In this document: positions 48,149 to 58,378 of the stretch, one piece after another
Numbering within the stretch: the stretch's first letter is position 1
Layout of the letters: each line of letters starts with the position of its first letter
NCBI RefSeq assembly: GCF_001310815.1
Contig: NZ_BAZK01000001.1
Location: forward strand, 248,001 to 312,000
Reading direction: 5' to 3'
From: Pseudovibrio denitrificans JCM 12308
GTDB taxonomy: Bacteria; Pseudomonadota; Alphaproteobacteria; Rhizobiales; Stappiaceae
DNA: 64,000 nucleotides
Notes under the pieces: generated by a model
Seen by the model: only the letters and a program-made list of their open reading frames with translations
Database searches by the model: none
What the model was told of the DNA's origin: nothing
Program-made: the position numbers and the translations under genes

Positions 48149-48601
48149 TTATGCGTCTGTGTCTGAAGTGTCCATGTCCAGAAATCCGCCGATAGTGGGG
48201 AAATAACGTATCCCGAACGTTGTGGTGAAAGCCAAAAGCAATGCGATGAAGGTCACCAGAAACGTTGCGAAGTGGGCATCACTCGGTTGAGCCACGCATG
48301 TATTCTGCTTGCACTGCATGGTGACTGAAGCTGGTGTACGCCCCTCCTTTTGCAATGCCTGCAATTTTGAGAACCTGCGTTCGCTGAAGATGTGAGTTGC
48401 TTGCTGGTCTGATAATACAACTATAGCTTCGCCAGCGACCTTGACTGTCAGATCATCAAACTCGACTACTCGTTCTTCTATAGCACTTTGAGAGAAACCA
48501 GAATACGAGATGGCTGGCCACCAAACCTGCATCGGCACAAAGGTATGCAGAAGGATTGGCGTGACGACCAACAAGCCCAGCTTTATCAATGGCTGTTTCA
48601 A
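48149..48601 (-). CDS. Small membrane protein of unknown function
   Basis: Not recognised. 150 residues with a hydrophobic helix near the N-terminus (LGLLVVTPILLHTFVP) and a second at about 109-131 (FATFLVTFIALLLAFTTTFGI), leaving a loop of about 80 residues with two close cysteines (CKQNTC), probably periplasmic. The C-terminus is acidic. It is convergent with the ABC-F gene. Confidence 0.6.
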   Translation of the reverse strand: MKQPLIKLGLLVVTPILLHTFVPMQVWWPAISYSGFSQSAIEERVVEFDDLTVKVAGEAIVVLSDQQATHIFSERRFSKLQALQKEGRTPASVTMQCKQNTCVAQPSDAHFATFLVTFIALLLAFTTTFGIRYFPTIGGFLDMDTSDTDA

Positions 48602-48795
48602 TAGAAGCCTCTCTGAATATGTATAATATTACAATGCGTTATTGGAATTCTCTCGTAAATAGATTCACAGGGTTCAGAAATTGATTCAAGTATGCTGCCT
48701 GCAACACATTAGGACGCAGCAATGCTTTTTGGAAGAGCGGCTCTCCCAGTGCCGTAAGTTCCAGCAATTGCAACTCTCATTATGCATCATTGAAG
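48602..48795. other. Intergenic region upstream of the small membrane protein gene
   Basis: AT-rich near 48610-48640. It probably holds the promoter for the 48149-48601 gene. No gene seen. Confidence 0.35.
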
Positions 48796-48833
48796 TAAAA
48801 AAGCGTCTCTCTCCAGCGACGGATTGAGACGCT
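48796..48833 (-). terminator. Terminator of the pepA-holC-methyltransferase side
   Basis: On the minus strand AGCGTCTC ... GAGACGCTTTTTTAC, located 41 bases past the methyltransferase stop. Confidence 0.8.
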
Positions 48834-48873
48834 CTGATTGACTGTATCATCTGATAACGAACTTACAGCACAC

Positions 48874-49566
48874 TTATGAGCTGCGCGTTAGTTCCAGCCA
48901 GATGTGGGGGATTTTGCGGCCGTCGTCTTTGTGCTGGACGAAGGTTCTTCTGGCGGTCTCTTTGAAGCCGTCGCTGTAATATGAAGCGATTTCATCATCT
49001 GTCAGCGGCCACGGTGGGCCGGAGCGTTCGCCGTTGCCGTCGTAATAGCGGCCCAGAATGATGAGCGTGCCGCCGGGCGCAACGAGGCTTTTGAGCGGTT
49101 CAACCACGTTACCGCGCATTTCAATGCCAATGGCTTGCAGGGTGAAGCACTCGTAGACCAGATCAAACTTGCCAACCCAATCCGCAGGTGGGTTGAACAG
49201 GTCAGCACAGCGGAACTCGATCTCACCAGATGGAAAACGCTTCTTTGCCCATTCGATGGCTGTTGGAGCGACATCAAATGCAGATGTGTTCCAGCCTGCT
49301 TCATGGAGTGCGTTGGCGTTATCGCCCAGTCCGCAGCCCACATCCAGAGCAGTGCGCCCTTCCCCCTTGTTGGTCTCCAGCCATTCCACCAGTGGTGCTT
49401 TTGGCTTCAACTCAGCCCACGGGATCTCGTTGGTGTCGCCCTTAGCCGTGGTGTAGACCTGCTCAAACCAGTTTTTACGGTTTTCCCAGCCGCCCCCATT
49501 TGCACCTTCCAGAGTGTCCAGACGGGTGCGAAGCTGCTTGCGGTGGTCAAGTACGTCGGTGCTCAT
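48874..49566 (-). CDS. Class I SAM-dependent methyltransferase
   Basis: About 230 residues. The SAM-binding motif I is ALDVGCGLGDNANAL, followed by acidic-loop IEFRCADLFNPP, the post-I FDLVYECFTLQAI and VAPGGTLIILGRY. The architecture (short helical lead, Rossmann methyltransferase core) resembles thiopurine-methyltransferase-like or UbiE-like small-molecule enzymes. Substrate unknown. ATG 49564-49566 overlaps the holC stop (ATGA), so it is translationally coupled to holC. Confidence 0.85.
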   Translation of the reverse strand: MSTDVLDHRKQLRTRLDTLEGANGGGWENRKNWFEQVYTTAKGDTNEIPWAELKPKAPLVEWLETNKGEGRTALDVGCGLGDNANALHEAGWNTSAFDVAPTAIEWAKKRFPSGEIEFRCADLFNPPADWVGKFDLVYECFTLQAIGIEMRGNVVEPLKSLVAPGGTLIILGRYYDGNGERSGPPWPLTDDEIASYYSDGFKETARRTFVQHKDDGRKIPHIWLELTRSS

Positions 49567-50012
49567 GCTTTTCGATCCCACCCGCCGTTGTCGGTCTGCG
49601 CCCAATAAGTGAGTTCGTGGTCGCTGTTCTTGACTTCCATCCAGCGTTGGCGGGCTTCCTGCAGCGCTTCCTGATCGTTGCCGTCAAACATGTACACGAC
49701 ACGCTGGTACTGGGCAGGATCCGGCAGAGGCGCCCGGTCTACCAGAAAGCGCACGATTGCCTCGTTTGGGTTGTCACTTTCTGTTGTCAGGTAGATGGGC
49801 TGGAACTCAGGGTGACCTTCTTTTTTGGTGCCGTGTGGCAGAAAGCCATCGTCAGAATAAGTCCAGAGATAAGAATCAATGGCGTCGCACCGTTCTTCCG
49901 TTCCGAACTGAACTGTGACGACCCAATCTCTTTCCAAGCACTTTTCAAGAAGAGTGGGCAAAGCCCGTTCCAGCGGAAATTTAGAGAGCTGGTAGAACAG
50001 CACTTCACTCAT
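49563..50012 (-). CDS. holC: DNA polymerase III chi subunit
   Basis: A 149-residue clamp-loader accessory protein that links the replicase to single-stranded-DNA-binding protein. Family pattern: EVLFYQLSKFPLERALPTLLEKCLERDWVVTVQFGTEERCDAIDSYLWTYSDDGFLPHG, then PIYLTTESDNPNEAIVRFLVDRAP and YMFDGNDQEALQEARQRWMEVK. The gene lies downstream of pepA on the same strand, as in most proteobacteria, but with a 700-base gap and terminators between, so co-transcription is doubtful here. Confidence 0.92.
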   Translation of the reverse strand: MSEVLFYQLSKFPLERALPTLLEKCLERDWVVTVQFGTEERCDAIDSYLWTYSDDGFLPHGTKKEGHPEFQPIYLTTESDNPNEAIVRFLVDRAPLPDPAQYQRVVYMFDGNDQEALQEARQRWMEVKNSDHELTYWAQTDNGGWDRKA

Positions 50013-50308
50013 ATTCTGGTTTCCCGTTTATCCGGCAGGCTCAATTTCCTGCAGCCCGATGCACCTTGCGACGCATGCTTCCTCAGGCTGCGCATGGAAT
50101 ATGTAAACCCCAAATCGCAGTGTTTCTCACTTGACCACATTTTAATCTAAAAATTGTCGTGAATGATCCCAATTAGATCGGGATATTCATAGGAATCGTT
50201 GATAAACCCCGCCCAGACGCTTTAAAGGGCTGGACTTCACCGCATTCCTGGGGAATTTCGGTGTGGTGTTAAGCTTAGTGAAACCGACACCAAATTATGG
50301 AGGGTGAA

Positions 50309-50488
50309 ATGCTCTCATCTCTGTGGTGTTGTGGGTCCGCAGGCATTGTATATTTAGGAAACGTCCAAATGGCAGCGCGTATTGTATTGTTCTTTGCTCT
50401 TGTATCCGGTCTTGTTGGCGTAACTGCTGCAGTGGGTGCAATGCTTCCAGCAACCACCAGCTCCTGTGCTCATTACCAGACCTGCTGA
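50309..50488 (+). CDS. Possible small membrane or secreted peptide
   Basis: 59 codons; ATG with AGGG upstream in GGAGGGTGAA. The product has a hydrophobic helix (IVLFFALVSGLVGVTAAVGAML) and three or four cysteines, two of them in the tail SSCAHYQTC. An internal start at MAARIVLFF would give a 39-residue signal-peptide-like protein. A strong terminator 90 bases downstream on the same strand supports a transcript. No family recognised, so I treat it as a candidate. Confidence 0.35.
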   Translation: MLSSLWCCGSAGIVYLGNVQMAARIVLFFALVSGLVGVTAAVGAMLPATTSSCAHYQTC

Positions 50489-50575
50489 TTGACTGGGTAG
50501 CCAGCTACCTCTTTCAAAAACAACAATTTTCTTAGAAAATAGCGTTTAACGCGTTAATCTCTTTTCATCAGTTTG

Positions 50576-50609
50576 GAGCCCTGCTTCTGTTTGAAGCGGG
50601 GCTTTTTTT
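50576..50609 (+). terminator. Terminator after the small candidate gene
   Basis: AGCCCTGCTTC ... GAAGCGGGGCTTTTTTT hairpin with T-run on the plus strand. Confidence 0.85.
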
Positions 50610-50650
50610 GTGCCGCTTCAGAGCTTCATATCCTGCCTGCGTCAAGGCAA

Positions 50651-50692
50651 CAAAAAAGGCCAGCCACACCAAGTGTGACCGGCCCTTTTTGG
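50651..50692 (-). terminator. Terminator of pepA
   Basis: On the minus strand AAAGGGCCGGTCACAC ... GTGTGGCTGGCCTTTTTTG. Confidence 0.85.
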
Positions 50693-50731
50693 ATTAGATC
50701 ATTGCAGGCATTCTCATGCCTTCAACGAGGC

Positions 50732-52222
50732 TTAGCCTTCGTAATGGTCTTTGATCATGCGGTTCAGAGCGCGCACGCCGAAACCAGACGCCCAGCCCTG
50801 AGAGATCGCGTTTTTCTTGGAGCCCATTGCGGTGCCAGCGATATCGATGTGAGCCCATTTGGTCTCGTTGGTGTGGCGCTGCAGGTATACAGCTGCGGTG
50901 CTCGCACCGCCCCAGCGTGCGCCGCCAGTGTTGCGCATGTCTGCATTCGGGGTGTCGATCATTTTGTCGTACTCGTCACCCAGTGGCAGACGCCACATTT
51001 TCTCAGCGGTGGTTTCACCTGCATCACAGATCTGCGCTGCCAGTTCATCATCCGCGGAGAACACACCTGCGCGGTGACCACCAAGTGCAACCATGCACGC
51101 GCCGGTCAGGGTCGCGAGGTCGATCATGAACTTCGGAGCGAAGCGGTCCTGCGTGTACCAAAGCGCATCACCAAGAACCAGACGGCCTTCTGCGTCGGTG
51201 TTCAGGATTTCAACGGTCTGGCCAGACATGGTTTTCACAATATCGCCTGGGCGGATTGCATTGCCGTCTGGCATGTTTTCAACCAGACCCAGCACACAGA
51301 TCGCGTTGACTGGTGCCTTACGGCCTGCCAGCGCCTTCATGAGACCGATCACAGCAGCCGCGCCGCCCATGTCGCCCTTCATGTCTTCCATGCCAGCACC
51401 TGGCTTCAGGGAGATGCCACCGGTATCGAACACAACACCTTTACCGACGAATGCAACTGGTGCATCGCCTTCTTTGCCGCCATTCCATTTCATGACAGCT
51501 AGGCGGGATGGACGCACAGAACCCTGACCAACGGCCAGCAGAGCATTCATGCCCAGTTCCTGCATTTTCGCTTCGTCGAGGATTTCAACGTCAACGCCAA
51601 GATCGGAAAGCTGCTGTGCTTTTGCAGCGAACTCAACAGGACCGAGAGTGTTTGCAGGCTCATCAACGAGGGTACGTGCAAGCAAGGTGCCTTCCGCGAC
51701 AGCTTCCGCTTCTGCCCAAAGAGGCTCAACAGCTGCTGCGTCCTGCACTTTCAATGTGATTTCACAGGCTTTGTCACCATCAGCTTCTTTTTTAACAGTG
51801 CGGTAGGTGTCGAACTTGTAACCACGCAGGTAAGCGCCCTGCGCAAAATCTGCTGCCTGCTGCGCTGTCGCTGCTGCAGGGAATGTAATCTCAGCTGCTT
51901 CTGCTTTGAGTGCGAGCAGTTTACCAGCAACTTCACCACCCAGATTGATCCAGTCCTGTTCTTTCAGCTCATCTGCTTTGCCAAGGCCAGCAACGATCAA
52001 ACGATCCGCATTCATGCCTTCCGGAGCGAGCAGATGCATGATACCGGATTTCTTACCGGTGAAATCAGCGGTTTTTGCAGCGCGCTCAACAGTTTTTCCA
52101 GCGGCGCCCATCACACCCTCAGCTTCTATTGCAAAGCTGAGTTCTTCACCTGCAAAGACGACCTGAACGGCTGCGGTTGCATCAGAATACTGCGCGATCT
52201 TGATGGATGTGAATTGCGTCAT
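50732..52222 (-). CDS. pepA: Leucyl aminopeptidase
   Basis: About 496 residues; a cytosolic M17 dizinc/manganese aminopeptidase (often also a DNA-binding regulator). The family signature [15 protein letters not shown] is present, with [34 protein letters not shown], which carries the active-site Lys and metal-binding Asp residues. ATG 52220-52222 ([12 protein letters not shown]) is preferred. It is divergent from lptF, the alphaproteobacterial arrangement. Confidence 0.95.
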   Translation of the reverse strand: MTQFTSIKIAQYSDATAAVQVVFAGEELSFAIEAEGVMGAAGKTVERAAKTADFTGKKSGIMHLLAPEGMNADRLIVAGLGKADELKEQDWINLGGEVAGKLLALKAEAAEITFPAAATAQQAADFAQGAYLRGYKFDTYRTVKKEADGDKACEITLKVQDAAAVEPLWAEAEAVAEGTLLARTLVDEPANTLGPVEFAAKAQQLSDLGVDVEILDEAKMQELGMNALLAVGQGSVRPSRLAVMKWNGGKEGDAPVAFVGKGVVFDTGGISLKPGAGMEDMKGDMGGAAAVIGLMKALAGRKAPVNAICVLGLVENMPDGNAIRPGDIVKTMSGQTVEILNTDAEGRLVLGDALWYTQDRFAPKFMIDLATLTGACMVALGGHRAGVFSADDELAAQICDAGETTAEKMWRLPLGDEYDKMIDTPNADMRNTGGARWGGASTAAVYLQRHTNETKWAHIDIAGTAMGSKKNAISQGWASGFGVRALNRMIKDHYEG

Positions 52223-52506
52223 TATGTAGTTTCTTTCCTCGGAATGACCTATGGCAGGCAATTTCTAGCAGAATATGCTAGCGACCACAGGCGGACGCGT
52301 GGTCCAGCTACTCGTAAAATTCATGGCAGAACATGGCGCGATAATGGTCCCGTTTCAAGGCTATGTGAAGAAACTTGCGAGTTTATTCATTAAAAGATCC
52401 AGTGAACCGACTTTCTGCCGCATTCCGTGCTATTGAGTGGTCTTGAATCAATTTGTGGCTTGGCCTCTCCCATAACGAACAAGAAAAGGTTCTGGTGCAC
52501 GGCACA

Positions 52507-53700
52507 ATGAAAACTATCGAACGCTACATCATCAGACGCAGCTTTACCGCCTTCATCGTAACCTTGGCGGCCATGACCGGCGTTGTCTGGTCCACACAAG
52601 CGCTGCGCCAGCTGGATCTGGTAACGTCGAAAGGTCAAACCCTTCTCCAGTTTGGCTACATTACCGCTCTGGCCCTGCCTTTCCTCATCCTGATCGTTGC
52701 CCCCTTTGCAATGATGCTGGCGTTTATAATCGTGCTGAACAGCATGTCCCGTGACAGTGAGCTTATTGTCATCAACGCATCCGGAGCTTCCAAGTGGCTG
52801 GTTCTGCGCCCTATTATGACGTTCTCCCTCTGCGTCACAGCACTGATGTACTTCCTGTCGATCTATCTGTCCCCGACAGGATTGGCAGAACTGCGCAGTG
52901 AGCTGACGCGTGTGCGCGTTGACCTTGTGGCCAACATCATCAAACCGGGGCGGTTCATTCCTATTGAAGAGAACCTGACCTTCCATATTCGCAACAGAAG
53001 TGGTGATGGTGTGCTTGAAGGGCTCTTGCTGGATGATGCAAGAGATCCGGAAACCTCCTTTACTTATACTGCTGAAACCGGGCGCATTATTGAAGCGGCA
53101 GACAAGACGCTGCTTGTGATGCTTGATGGAACAATCCAGCGCCGCCCCAAAGGTGGACAGGATATGTCCATCGTGAGCTTTGAGAGCTATGGTTTCGATC
53201 TGTCCTCCATGATTCCCGAGGCGCGCGAGCCAACATTCAAGGCAAGCGAGCGTCCAACCTTCGAATTGTTGAGCGCAAGCCCTGATGATTCTTACGCTGC
53301 AAAGCATTGGGACAAGCTAATTGTGGAATTCCACGACCGTTTAAGTGTTCCTCTTTACCCCATTGCCTTTGGTCTGATCATCTATGCTTTCCTTGGTTCT
53401 CCCAAGACCACAAGGCAAGACCAAGGCCTTGCAATAACTACAACAATCGCTGTTGCGACACTGCTGAGAACAGCAGGTTTCGGCGCAACGCTAATCGTGA
53501 GTGCGGCTCCAGATATGTTCCCGTTGCTCTATGCAATCCCAATAATCGCAATTGCGCTTGCTGCGTGGTCCATTAGCCTGAACAGAAGACCTTGGTTTGT
53601 TCAGCGTCTGGTCGATGGAACACAAAGCCTCCTGAATGGAGTTGGAAGTATGTTCTCCAAACTGGTAGGCCGCAAAAACCAAGGGACAGCAGGACTGTAA
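52507..53700 (+). CDS. lptF: LPS export permease LptF
   Basis: About 397 residues. It pairs with LptG and the LptB ATPase to pull lipopolysaccharide out of the inner membrane. It has six helices of the YjgP/YjgQ type with a large periplasmic beta-jellyroll between helices 3 and 4. It begins MKTIERYIIRRSFTAFIVTLAAMTGVVW, and has LPFLILIVAPFAMMLAFIIVLNSMSRDSELIVI, typical of LptF. ATG 52507 is inside the longer frame. The stop overlaps the lptG start (TAATG). Confidence 0.92.
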   Translation: MKTIERYIIRRSFTAFIVTLAAMTGVVWSTQALRQLDLVTSKGQTLLQFGYITALALPFLILIVAPFAMMLAFIIVLNSMSRDSELIVINASGASKWLVLRPIMTFSLCVTALMYFLSIYLSPTGLAELRSELTRVRVDLVANIIKPGRFIPIEENLTFHIRNRSGDGVLEGLLLDDARDPETSFTYTAETGRIIEAADKTLLVMLDGTIQRRPKGGQDMSIVSFESYGFDLSSMIPEAREPTFKASERPTFELLSASPDDSYAAKHWDKLIVEFHDRLSVPLYPIAFGLIIYAFLGSPKTTRQDQGLAITTTIAVATLLRTAGFGATLIVSAAPDMFPLLYAIPIIAIALAAWSISLNRRPWFVQRLVDGTQSLLNGVGSMFSKLVGRKNQGTAGL

Positions 53701-54791
53701 TGACCGGAAGAACGCTTAGTCTTTACATATCCAAACGGTTCCTGAAGTCGATTCTGGCCCTGTTCCTGTTTGCAGCTGTGCTGATCCTGCTCTTTGACGT
53801 ACTGGAACTGGTGCGTCGCGGCGGTGATCGTGAAGGGTTTTCGCTGCTGCGCATTGCAGCGATTTCCGCTCTGCGCGTGCCATTGCTGCTTGAACAGGTG
53901 ATCCCATTTGCGGTGCTGTTTGGCTCAATCTGGGCTTTTGTGACCTTGAGCAGAAGCCTTGAGCTGGTTGTTGCGCGCGCTGCTGGCATTTCCGTTTGGC
54001 AGTTTACAGCCCCTGCTCTTCTGACCGGCCTGTTCATCGGTATTGCTGCGGTCATTGGGTACAACCCCGGTGCCGTTTATCTGCAACAGAAATCTGATGA
54101 GGTGGCTGAAGGTCTGTTCAGCGTGGAGCAAACCTATCTGCTGGAAGGTTCTGGCGAGGTATGGCTGAGACAGAATGGAACTGACGGTGAATCGGTTCTG
54201 CATGCCCGGCATATTGGTGGGCAAGGTGCGACTTTGAACGGCGTGACGATCTTCTCCTTTGACCGTCAGGGCGAGTTTTCAGAGAGAATCGAAGCACGCC
54301 GCGCAGTGCTTGCAGAAGGCATGTGGCGCTTAACTGACGCTGTCGTCTATGCTCTGGACACTGATCCACAACATTATGATAACTATAGTGTCAGCACTTT
54401 TTTGACCCCTACAGAGGTCAAAGAGAGCATAGGTTCGCCGGAATCTATTAGCTTTTGGAGTCTTCCCCGCTTTATTGAGTTATCCCAAAGAGCTGGACTA
54501 CCTGCGTATAGATATTCTTTACAATATCAGACTCTTCTAGCCAAACCCCTGTTACTTGTGGCAATGATTGTCATTGCTGCTGCTGTTTCGCTGCGTGTAT
54601 CGCGTTTTGGGGGGATTGGCCGCTTGATCATTTGGGGCATCATTGCCGGTTTCGTGCTTTATGCCGTTTCCGAAATCTCCAAGGATCTGGGCGGAGCCGG
54701 AATCGTTCCCACAGCGGTTGCGGCATGGGCACCTGGCGTATTTGGGGTTCTTATGGGTTTTACTATTCTGTTGAATCAGGAGGACGGTTGA
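53700..54791 (+). CDS. lptG: LPS export permease LptG
   Basis: About 363 residues; partner of LptF with the same six-helix plus periplasmic jellyroll build. It begins MTGRTLSLYISKRFLKSILALFLFAAVLILLFDVLELVRR and contains VIPFAVLFGSIWAFVTLSRSLELVVARAAGISVW. TAATG and TGATG overlaps join it to lptF and lptD, so the three are one translational unit. Confidence 0.93.
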   Translation: MTGRTLSLYISKRFLKSILALFLFAAVLILLFDVLELVRRGGDREGFSLLRIAAISALRVPLLLEQVIPFAVLFGSIWAFVTLSRSLELVVARAAGISVWQFTAPALLTGLFIGIAAVIGYNPGAVYLQQKSDEVAEGLFSVEQTYLLEGSGEVWLRQNGTDGESVLHARHIGGQGATLNGVTIFSFDRQGEFSERIEARRAVLAEGMWRLTDAVVYALDTDPQHYDNYSVSTFLTPTEVKESIGSPESISFWSLPRFIELSQRAGLPAYRYSLQYQTLLAKPLLLVAMIVIAAAVSLRVSRFGGIGRLIIWGIIAGFVLYAVSEISKDLGGAGIVPTAVAAWAPGVFGVLMGFTILLNQEDG

Positions 54792-57194
54792 TGGGTTCGA
54801 CCTTGATCCTGACACAGAAAATCAAGCGAGTTGGAGCTGGCTGCGTATCGCCAGACTATCTTCGCACTGTCTCTGCACTTGCTCTGCTGTGCGGCGCTGG
54901 CCTTATGGTTCTCAGCGCGCCTGCTGTTGCGCAGATTGACCTTTCACAGACTGCCAAGCAGTCGATCGACACTTCTCAACCAATGTTGCTTGAAGCCAAA
55001 GAGCTTCGCTACGATTTTGACAATGACGTCATCATCGCATCTGGCAGTGTTGAGATCTATTTCGATAACTACACATTGCTCGCAGATCGTGTGACTTACA
55101 ATCGTAAGGACGGTAAGCTATCGGCGCACGGCAATGTGCAGATGACTGAACCGAGCGGGAATCTCATTCTCGCCGACAATCTGACATTGAGCGATGACTT
55201 CTCTGAAGGCTTTGTGAACGCGCTTCAGATCGATACACCTCAATTTACGCATTTTGAGGCCGAGAGCGCTGAACGCTCAGGCGATAATGTCACCACCTTA
55301 AGAAACGGGACCTACTCCGTTTATAAGAAGGCTCCAAAGCCTCCTTTATGGCGGATCAAATCCACGACGATCATTCACAACCAGCAGAAACAGCGCATCT
55401 ATTTCGAAGGCGCGTCGATTGAGTTGTTTGGGAATACGATCGCAAAGATCCCTTACTTCTCGATTGCCGATCCGTCTGTTGGGCGTAAATCTGGTTTCTT
55501 GTTGCCGCGTTTTGTGACGAAAAGTCGACTAGGCTTTGGTGCAGCTATTCCATATTACTGGTCGCTTTCGCCTACATACGATCTAACTGTTACAGTTACT
55601 CCACTTACAGAACAAGGTGTTTTAGGACAGCTCGACTGGCGGCAACAACTAGAAACTGGTTCCTATAACGTTTCGATTGGCGGAATTTCACAGGCTGATC
55701 CAAATGCATTCAGTGGTTCAAGTGGTGATGTCCGTGGCCGTTTTATTGTCAATACAAATGGTAGTTTTGATCTCAGCAAACGCTGGGATGCGGGATGGGA
55801 TATTACTTACGCAACGGACCGAGCTTTCCGCGAAGACTATGGTTTCGCACGTTTTGGGAATGCACAGGAAGTTTCAAAAATCTTCCTGAAGGGAGAAACA
55901 AAAACGCAATCTTTTTGATGCGAATGCATATGCTTTCCAGATCTCTCAGGAAGATAATCCGAGTCCAACTCAGCCGACGAATCCAAGTGCGCCATTTACT
56001 CCAGTAAATGCCGACCTTCAAGAGAAGCAGCCCTTTGTTCATCCAGTTATCGATAACTCGATCTATTTCGAGAAGTCCATACTTGGTGGGCAGCTGAACT
56101 ATGATGGTAACCTGACCAGTCTAACTCGTGAGACTACAGACGCCTTCTCAGTTAATGGACAAAACCGTTTCCGTGGTGTTGAAGGCACATTTACGCGCGT
56201 GAGTGCGAACCTCACATGGCAGCGTACGCTGATTGACCCAATTGGACAGGTCTTTACTCCTTTTGCTTATGCAAAGACCAATCTGTACTTCCTCGCAAAT
56301 GCCGATAACAATGTAACCGCCCTTTCAGACGAGTCCGTTGTCTTCCGTGGCATGCCAGCAGTTGGTCTGGAATATCGATACCCATTCCTTGCGACGTTTA
56401 ACGGCGGCAATCAGGTTATTGAGCCGATTGCACAGCTAATCGTTCGTCCGAACGAAGCTGCGATTGGTGAGCTTCCAAACGAAGATGCACAGTCCATTGT
56501 GTTTGATGCATCTACTCTGTTCGAATGGGACAAGTTCTCCGGCTTTGACCGAAACGAAGGTGGCACCCGCGCCAACCTTGGCCTGCAGTACAAGCTTCAG
56601 TTCGATAAAGGCTCATTCATCAGTGGCCTATTCGGTCGCTCCTTCCAGCTGGCAGGACGTAACTCTTACGCTGTGCCTGGCATCCTTGATGCCACTGGCG
56701 ATTCAGGACTACAGACAACTGGGTCTGACTATGTCACCAGCCTTTACTTCGATACCAATACCGGCTTCCGCTTAGGCGGTAATGCGCGCTTTAGCGAGCA
56801 TGATTTTGGGGTAGAACGTGCTGAAGTGAGTGCAAGTGGTCGTTATGGGCCAGCCTCTACGGTTCTGTCTTATGCCTATCTGGCAGAGCGCCCTGATGCT
56901 GGTATCGACCAGCAGCGATCAGAGCTTGTTGGAGCGTTGAACCTGACCCTTGAGGAAAACTGGCGTGTCTTTGGATCGCTTCGTTATGACATGATCAACG
57001 AGAACATCGTTCAGGATACGGTTGGTCTTGGCTATGACGACGAAGGCTTCTCTGCTTCGATCTCCTATGGCGAAGACAGAAGCCGGAACAATGGTGAGCC
57101 GGTTGAGCGAATCTTCTTCTTCCGATTCGGCCTGAGAACCATTGGCGATACCAGCCTCTCAACCTCTACCTCTGACTCATCCCCGAATGATTGA
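54791..57194 (+). CDS. lptD: LPS-assembly outer-membrane protein LptD (frameshifted)
   Basis: About 800 residues; the outer-membrane barrel that inserts lipopolysaccharide. A signal-like segment is followed by the LptA-like OstA domain (LLEAKELRYDFDNDVIIASGSVEIYFDNYTLLADRVTYNRKDGKLSAHGNVQM). The barrel region (from IPYFSIADPSVGRKSGFLLP) is aromatic and beta-rich. The frame breaks near 55902 in an A-run (five As; four would restore GETKRNLFDANAYAF). The other frame runs to FRFGLRTIG. The alphaproteobacterial form is less cysteine-rich than in E. coli. It sits at the end of the lptFGD operon. Confidence 0.92.
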
Positions 57195-57213
57195 GTAGGT
57201 ATTTGAGCTTAAA

Positions 57214-57244
57214 CCTCTGGCTGTGCACAAGAAATAGCCAGAGG
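57214..57244. terminator. Hairpin after lptD
   Basis: CCTCTGGCT ... AGCCAGAGG, 9-bp perfect arms with a 13-base loop. No T-run follows, so it is either a weak terminator or an RNA-stability element between lptD and surA. Confidence 0.5.
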
Positions 57245-57402
57245 AATGACAGATTGTCGCCTTCATTTGCTATTATTAGTTTGAATAAATTTTTCCGGGC
57301 TGCACCCTTCTAATTTGAGTCAAGCTGTGCCAAATATGCATCAGTGCTATCTAGGGAGCGTCTAGAGAGGGCATGTGCCTTTGGGACGGAGAGCTTAACA
57401 AA

Positions 57403-58344
57403 ATGAAACTTACTCGCTTCTGTGCTTCGCTTGTTGTGGTTGCCAGCATGCTGGCTCCGGTTGGTCCAATGCTGACTTCTGCGGAAGCTGCAAGTAAAAT
57501 TGTTGCTGTTGTTAATGGCCGCCCGATTACAAGCTACGAGCTCCAACAGCGCTCTAAACTGATCTCCCTGACCACACGCGCTCCTTCCAGTGTTGCAAAA
57601 CGCAAAGCTAAAGATGAGCTGATTGATGAAGCTTTGAAGCTTGAAGAAGCAAAACGTGTTGGTGTTTCTATTTCTGATAGCAAGGTTGATGATGCGTTTG
57701 CGACCATTGCTCAGCGCGTGAAGCTGTCCCCTTCTCAGTTCAAGCAGGCTCTTTCTCAGAGTGGCGTGAACCCGCGTACGTTGAAAAATCGCTTGCGTGC
57801 AGAAATCTCATGGTCTGAAGTAGTGATGCAGCGTTTCCGCGCAACCGTCCGGATCAATGAATCTGACGTTATTGCTGCTCTTCAGGGCAAAGAAAGCAAA
57901 GATGACAGCGGTGACACCAGTGTCGAGTATGACCTTCAGCGCATCATTTTTGTTGTTCCTAAGAACTCCAGCAAGTCCTTTAAAAACAAGCGCGTTGCTG
58001 AGATGAAGAAACTCAGAGCCCGTTTCACCTCTTGTGAGGAAGGCACCCGTATCGCATCTGGTTTGAATGAAGTTGTTGTTCGCCCAATCGGCAAGCGCCT
58101 TGAGACAGATCTGCCAGCTGCATTCGTGCAAAAGCTGAATAAAATCTCTATTGGCCGCGTCACAGCGCCTACCCCTGTAGACTCCGGATTTGAGATGATT
58201 GCTCTTTGTGGTAAAGAGACAATCGACAGTGATGCGACTGCGCGAAGCACAATTGAGGGCGAGTTGCGGAATAAAAAAGGGCAACAGCTTTCTCGCCGTT
58301 ACCTTCGTGACCTGCGCTCCAATGCTGTAATCGAGCAGCGCTGA
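57403..58344 (+). CDS. surA: SurA-like periplasmic chaperone / peptidyl-prolyl isomerase
   Basis: About 313 residues from ATG 57403 with a signal peptide (FCASLVVVASMLAPVGPMLTSAEA). The SurA N-domain follows: KIVAVVNGRPITSYELQQRSKLISLTTRAP, KDELIDEALKLEEAKRVGVSISDSKVDDAF. A parvulin-like region (VEYDLQRIIFVVPKNSS ... TPVDSGFEMIALCGKE) is present but lacks obvious catalytic residues. Probably it chaperones LptD and other barrels. Genes lptD-surA-pdxA-rsmA are a standard block. Confidence 0.85.
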   Translation: MKLTRFCASLVVVASMLAPVGPMLTSAEAASKIVAVVNGRPITSYELQQRSKLISLTTRAPSSVAKRKAKDELIDEALKLEEAKRVGVSISDSKVDDAFATIAQRVKLSPSQFKQALSQSGVNPRTLKNRLRAEISWSEVVMQRFRATVRINESDVIAALQGKESKDDSGDTSVEYDLQRIIFVVPKNSSKSFKNKRVAEMKKLRARFTSCEEGTRIASGLNEVVVRPIGKRLETDLPAAFVQKLNKISIGRVTAPTPVDSGFEMIALCGKETIDSDATARSTIEGELRNKKGQQLSRRYLRDLRSNAVIEQR

Positions 58345-58378
58345 TCGCCTGATCAGCAGCAGGAGATGTTTTTAAATC

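Larger units (their letters stand above)
50013..50731. other. Long intergenic region between pepA and holC
   Basis: It holds a possible 59-codon plus-strand gene (50309-50488) with its own terminator, and the pepA terminator. The pepA-holC interval is usually short, so this 719-base gap is unusual. Confidence 0.45.
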
